In this document: positions 61,121 through 64,000 of the stretch, in pieces
Layout of the letters: each line of letters starts with the position of its first letter
How positions within the stretch are numbered: the stretch's first letter is position 1
DNA from: Arthrobacter sp. ov407
Lineage (GTDB): Bacteria > Actinomycetota > Actinomycetes > Actinomycetales > Micrococcaceae
Assembly (NCBI RefSeq): GCF_900102895.1
Contig: NZ_FNGD01000004.1
Coordinates: 1 to 64,000 of the forward strand
Length of the DNA: 64,000 nucleotides
Direction: 5' to 3'
The notes under the pieces: model-generated
Database searches by the model: none
Told to the model about the DNA's origin: nothing
What the model saw: only the letters and a program-made list of their open reading frames with translations
Translations under genes and position numbers: made by a program

Positions 61121-61510
61121 ATGGTCATTCTGCAATTCCTCGTCGTAGCCGCCGCGTTCGCCATCATCGACGCCATCTGGCTCAAGACGATGAACCCGTT
61201 CTACCGCCGCCAGATTGGTGAGCTGATGGCCGACAGGCCCAATCTAGGGTACGCGGTGGTCTTCTACGTGATCTACATTGCCGGGATCGTGTTCTTTGCC
61301 CTCAGGCCAGCGCTCGACGGCGGCAGCTGGCTGGGCGCCGTGGGCTACGGTGCCGCCCTGGGCGCGTTTGCCTACGCCACCTACGACCTCACCAATGCCG
61401 CCACGCTCAAGACCTGGCCGTGGCAGCTGGTTGTTGTCGACATCCTCTGGGGCGCCGCACTGACGGCACTGGCCACATTGGCCGGCTGGCTCGTCTTCCA
61501 CACCAACTAG
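61121..61510 (+). CDS. DUF2177 family membrane protein
   Basis: A 129-residue membrane protein with four helices (ILQFLVVAAAFAIIDAIWLK, VVFYVIYIAGIVFFALRP, WLGAVGYGAALGAFAYATYD, VVVDILWGAALTALATLAGW) and the DUF2177 landmarks NPFYRRQIGELMADRPN and YATYDLTNAATLKTWPW. The function is unknown. ATG 61121 is only 16 bases from the divergent ligase start, and no ribosome site is obvious. It ends in a region of triplicated gene-end sequence. Confidence 0.85.
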   Translation: MVILQFLVVAAAFAIIDAIWLKTMNPFYRRQIGELMADRPNLGYAVVFYVIYIAGIVFFALRPALDGGSWLGAVGYGAALGAFAYATYDLTNAATLKTWPWQLVVVDILWGAALTALATLAGWLVFHTN

Positions 61511-61548
61511 GGCCTTCCACACCCTAGGACTTGCACACCAACTAGGAC
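61496..61548. repeat. Triplicated gene-end repeat with CTAG
   Basis: Three related copies lie in a row at 61496-61514, 61515-61530 and 61531-61548, each with TTCCACACC or TTGCACACC followed by CTAGG. The first contains the DUF2177 stop, and the last supplies the stop of the convergent thioesterase gene on the other strand. Confidence 0.75.
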
Positions 61549-62345
61549 TTGCGCAGCGTCAGGATCTGCTCGGCGCGGCCGAACGGGCCCGTGAGGTCAT
61601 GCAGCACCGTGGAGGTCAGCCCGATCCCGTCCGTTCCGAACGAGACCTCGTTGTCCAGCCCCAGCCACTCCCCCTCCGGCTGCCGGTACATGTGGATCTG
61701 CAGGTCCAGGTTGGGGAAGGCGTAACTGCCGTTGCCCGGCGGGACCCGGGCGGCGATTCCGTTGGCCGTGTCCACCAGGCCGATCAGCCGGGCGAGGTCG
61801 CCGCTGTCTGCCCGGTCGGTCAGCGGATAGTCGGTGCGGAGCCAGACGGTTCCCGAGCCCGCCCGGTGGCCCTCGGCGATCCGCATGTGCAGTGAGGCGA
61901 TGTAGCCGCCGGGCCAGATGCTTGCGGCGTCGTACGGGTCGCAGTCCTCCGGCGCGGGGATCCGGGGATCCTCGAAAGCCGCGATGGCGGACGTGTCCGA
62001 GGTGATCATCCGCCAGGCCGTGGCGCGGATGGCCGTGCGGCCGCCGGCCACGAGTTCGGCCTGCACCAGCTCGATGGTCCGGCCGGGGCGGAGGGTGGAG
62101 GTCACGACCTCGAACTCGCCGCCGGGGATCAGCCCGAGGATTTCATAGCTGAGCCGCGCCATGCGCATGTCCTCGCGGGGCTCATGCCTGGCCAGGGCGT
62201 CGGCCATGATCCCGGACGCAGGGGCCATGTGCTGCTCGTGTTCGTTCCACGCGCCCTGGGCGTGAATAGTCGAGCGGAACCGCCCTTCCCCCAGAACCTC
62301 ATAGTAGAAATCGCCTTTGGCCAAAACAGGGAGTTCAGCAGTCAA
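61542..62345 (-). CDS. TesB-like acyl-CoA thioesterase
   Basis: A 267-residue double-hotdog protein. Features are GRFRSTIHAQGAWNEHEQHM with APASGIMADALARHEPREDM in the first hotdog, and RADSGDLARLIGLVDTANGI, AFPNLDLQIHMYRQPEGEWL and EVSFGTDGIGLTSTVLHDLT in the second, the typical end of TesB-like thioesterases. TTG 62345 is chosen because GAAAGG lies six bases upstream; an ATG at 62384 lacks one. It hydrolyses acyl-CoAs of unknown chain type. Confidence 0.83.
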   Translation of the reverse strand: MTAELPVLAKGDFYYEVLGEGRFRSTIHAQGAWNEHEQHMAPASGIMADALARHEPREDMRMARLSYEILGLIPGGEFEVVTSTLRPGRTIELVQAELVAGGRTAIRATAWRMITSDTSAIAAFEDPRIPAPEDCDPYDAASIWPGGYIASLHMRIAEGHRAGSGTVWLRTDYPLTDRADSGDLARLIGLVDTANGIAARVPPGNGSYAFPNLDLQIHMYRQPEGEWLGLDNEVSFGTDGIGLTSTVLHDLTGPFGRAEQILTLRKS

Positions 62346-62557
62346 CGTCGACCTTTCGCAGCTTCCATCGGAGAACTCCACCACCCTATCGCCTCAAGCG
62401 CCCACCGCCCGTGCTGCGGCTACCGGTGCTGCAGTCACCGGGGCCCAAACGCGCGGCAGACCCCAACGCCGGAGACGGCGGCCGTGTCAATGGTCAGTGT
62501 TCGGCCAGCCTGACTGGGTAGACTCGGTCACAGCGTCCGCAACTATCATCCGAAGAG

Positions 62558-63277
62558 GTGCTCCCCCTGATTAGAGTCATCAGCTACAACCTCCGCAAGC
62601 ACAATGCCAGCGGCGAGCTGGTCGATCTGGCCCGCGATTTCGAGATTGACGCTTTGTGCCTCCAGGAGTGCGACACGGACGATCTGCCGGAAACCATCGG
62701 GGATCTGCACCTGGCCGATTCCACCAAGGGCAACCGGCTGGGCCTGGCGATCTACTACCGAAAGGACCGCTTCACCGCCTACGACACCCAGACGTTCGCC
62801 TTGAAGAAGTCCCTCCACGACCGCGTCCTCTCCCCAGCACACGAGCGGCTCATCGGCACGCGCGTGACCGACAACAAGACCGACCACGAACTCGTCATCG
62901 CGTCCTTCCACGCGGCACCGCTGACGGCGTCGAACTCCCTGCGGCGGAACCAGATCCGTGCCGCCCACGCCGAGCTGCTCAGCATGGGCGGCGGCCTGAT
63001 GTCCCTTATGGTGGGTGACTTCAACTATCCGTTCTTCACCAAGTCCCTGACAGCGAAGATGAAGGACGCCGGCTACGACCTCACGATGAGTGACCGCCGG
63101 ACCTACACGCGGTACAAGGTCTTCAAGGGCCATTTCGACTTTGCCACCTCCCAGGGGCTGGAGATCGAAAGCGTCGAGACGCTGCCCCGCGGCGCCTCGG
63201 ACCACCTCCCCATCCTGATCTCCGCCGAATACGGTCAGGACAGCAACGGCAACGGGTCGGCACCTGAAGCCAGCTAG
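62558..63277 (+). CDS. Endonuclease/exonuclease/phosphatase (EEP) family protein
   Basis: A 239-residue Mg-dependent EEP-fold hydrolase. Motifs are RVISYNLRKHNASGELVDLA, the catalytic Glu in IDALCLQECDTDDLP, LMVGDFNYPFF with the Asp-x-Asn pair, and the terminal RGASDHLPILISAEY with the conserved Ser-Asp-His. The substrate could be DNA, a phospholipid or a phosphorylated small molecule. The start is uncertain: GTG 62558 is listed, but GAAGAGG sits where it would better serve a start near 62567. Confidence 0.87.
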   Translation: MLPLIRVISYNLRKHNASGELVDLARDFEIDALCLQECDTDDLPETIGDLHLADSTKGNRLGLAIYYRKDRFTAYDTQTFALKKSLHDRVLSPAHERLIGTRVTDNKTDHELVIASFHAAPLTASNSLRRNQIRAAHAELLSMGGGLMSLMVGDFNYPFFTKSLTAKMKDAGYDLTMSDRRTYTRYKVFKGHFDFATSQGLEIESVETLPRGASDHLPILISAEYGQDSNGNGSAPEAS

Positions 63278-63329
63278 CGGATGTTGCCAGCAGCCGCACT
63301 CGGGGAGAAATCCAGAAGTCCGGGCGCCG

Positions 63330-64000
63330 CTAGGAGCCCGCGTTGAAGACGTCCCCGCCGAAGCTGTTCAGGCCCGGCGCCCCGGCGTACCCGAGGCGCG
63401 GGAGCGAGAACGCGTCTTCGATGCTCGCCAGGAGGCTGAAGTGGTTGTAGGCCCGGTCCGACGTCGTGCCGCCCATGGTCAACGGCGAGAGCACCAAAGC
63501 ACCAATCCTGCCGCCGGCCGTGCCTCCGGGCAGCAGTCCTGACGGCCCCTCGGTCTTGCCCTCGGATTCATCGAAGGTGATGACCAGCATTCCGTCCTGC
63601 CGGAAGGCCGGGGAGTCCAGGATTGCCGGGACCTGCCGGCTCAACCAACTGTCGGCGGCGGCCAGCCCGCCTGCACTGCCATCGACGCAGGGGTGGTCGT
63701 GGCCGTCGTTGCAAAGATTGGGCGAGATGTAGGCCAGGTTCGGCGTCGTGGACACGGACTGGAGGTCGCCGCGGAGTTCACCAAAGTCCACCACATTGCT
63801 CTGGCATTCCGGTGACGAGGTGATGGCCTGGAAGTACACGAACGGATTGTGCCGCGTTGCATACTGGTCGCCCACCTTGGCGCCCTGGCTGGTGTCCTTC
63901 GCGCCAAGCTCGGGATGACGGCACGGGGTGCCCATGTCTTCCATATAGCCCTTCCAGGTCTTGCCGGCGGCGCTGAGCTGCCCGGCGACCGTGGGGACCG
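63330..64000 (-). CDS. Alkaline phosphatase-superfamily phosphoesterase, C-terminal part
   Basis: The frame is open from the window edge and the N-terminus lies outside. The 222 visible codons show VAGQLSAAGKTWKGYMEDMG, YATRHNPFVYFQAITSSPEC, DNLxxDL-like SNVVDFGELRGDLQSVST, LAYISPNLCNDGHDHPCVDG, ILDSPAFRQDGMLVITFDES with the metal-binding Asp-Glu, and RAYNHFSLLASIEDAFSLPR. This matches the acid phosphatase/phospholipase C-like phosphoesterase family, usually exported. The four or so Cys fit an extracellular location. Confidence 0.88.
   Translation of the reverse strand, partial: VPTVAGQLSAAGKTWKGYMEDMGTPCRHPELGAKDTSQGAKVGDQYATRHNPFVYFQAITSSPECQSNVVDFGELRGDLQSVSTTPNLAYISPNLCNDGHDHPCVDGSAGGLAAADSWLSRQVPAILDSPAFRQDGMLVITFDESEGKTEGPSGLLPGGTAGGRIGALVLSPLTMGGTTSDRAYNHFSLLASIEDAFSLPRLGYAGAPGLNSFGGDVFNAGS

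Noticed and set aside
1-64000. tRNA, rRNA, CRISPR array, insertion sequence or prophage
   Set aside because: I looked for tRNA T-arm patterns, regularly spaced repeats, transposase and integrase motifs, and found none that hold up.

Overview
The window is chromosomal DNA from a high-GC actinobacterium, most likely a member of the Micrococcaceae close to Arthrobacter or Pseudarthrobacter. This rests on GC-rich codon use, many GTG and TTG starts, a DUF222 HNH-endonuclease gene, mycothiol-linked enzymes, a DnaE2-type polymerase, a phosphatidylinositol-phosphate synthase and LexA and DtxR/IdeR-like operators of actinobacterial type. I see no rRNA, tRNA, CRISPR array, transposase, integrase or prophage gene, and no gene-free stretch longer than 300 bases.

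Layout. (1) 1-9.3 kb: end of a DUF222 gene, a GNAT enzyme, aspS, an amino-acid permease, hisS, a membrane-anchored cyclophilin and a DUF349 protein. (2) 9.3-20.3 kb: a repeat-bearing hypothetical gene, then a long minus-strand core block: rel, secF, secD, yajC, ruvB, ruvA, ruvC, yebC and pdxT. (3) 20.4-27.7 kb: the MurT/GatD peptidoglycan amidation pair and a GNAT on the plus strand, a small kinase, an alpha/beta hydrolase and a CapA-like lipoprotein on the minus strand, and an M3 peptidase. (4) 27.9-36.4 kb: pdxS, pgsA (PI-phosphate synthase), a HIT hydrolase, thrS, dnaE2 and a DUF6504 gene. (5) 36.5-42.4 kb: GMC oxidoreductase, chorismate mutase, a VOC protein, an SRAP (HMCES-like) protein, mycoredoxin, and a mycothiol-dependent formaldehyde dehydrogenase overlapping an MBL hydrolase. 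(6) 42.4-49.8 kb: accessory genes including DinB, GAF-ANTAR, a coupled pair of tiny unknown genes, a VOC protein, a lone AAA+ ATPase, a GNAT, two secreted unknowns and a Tat-exported esterase. (7) 49.8-55.5 kb: an iron-linked locus with two divergent units. (8) 55.5-64 kb: several GNATs, small unknowns, a PH-like membrane protein, a carboxylesterase, a lipoate-ligase-like protein, DUF2177, a TesB-like thioesterase, an EEP nuclease and a truncated phosphoesterase.

The most interesting region is 49.8-55.5 kb. A DtxR/IdeR-like box (17 of 19 bases identical to the consensus) lies inside the apparent leaderless promoter of an 860-residue protein that joins an adenylation domain, a phosphopantetheine carrier domain and an OafA-like membrane acyltransferase. 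Divergently, a second, weaker box precedes a tightly overlapping efeM-efeB-membrane protein operon that has no EfeU permease. I infer an iron-starvation programme that pairs iron uptake with acylation of an unknown acceptor.

A second theme is DNA damage. Two near-identical 22-bp LexA-like operators lie before ruvAB and before DUF6504-dnaE2, and an SRAP gene lies nearby. Other observations are triplicated gene-end repeats carrying CTAG at two convergent junctions, and a 40-residue micro-gene translationally coupled to another unknown gene. Protein identities come from reading translated motifs by eye. No database search was run.
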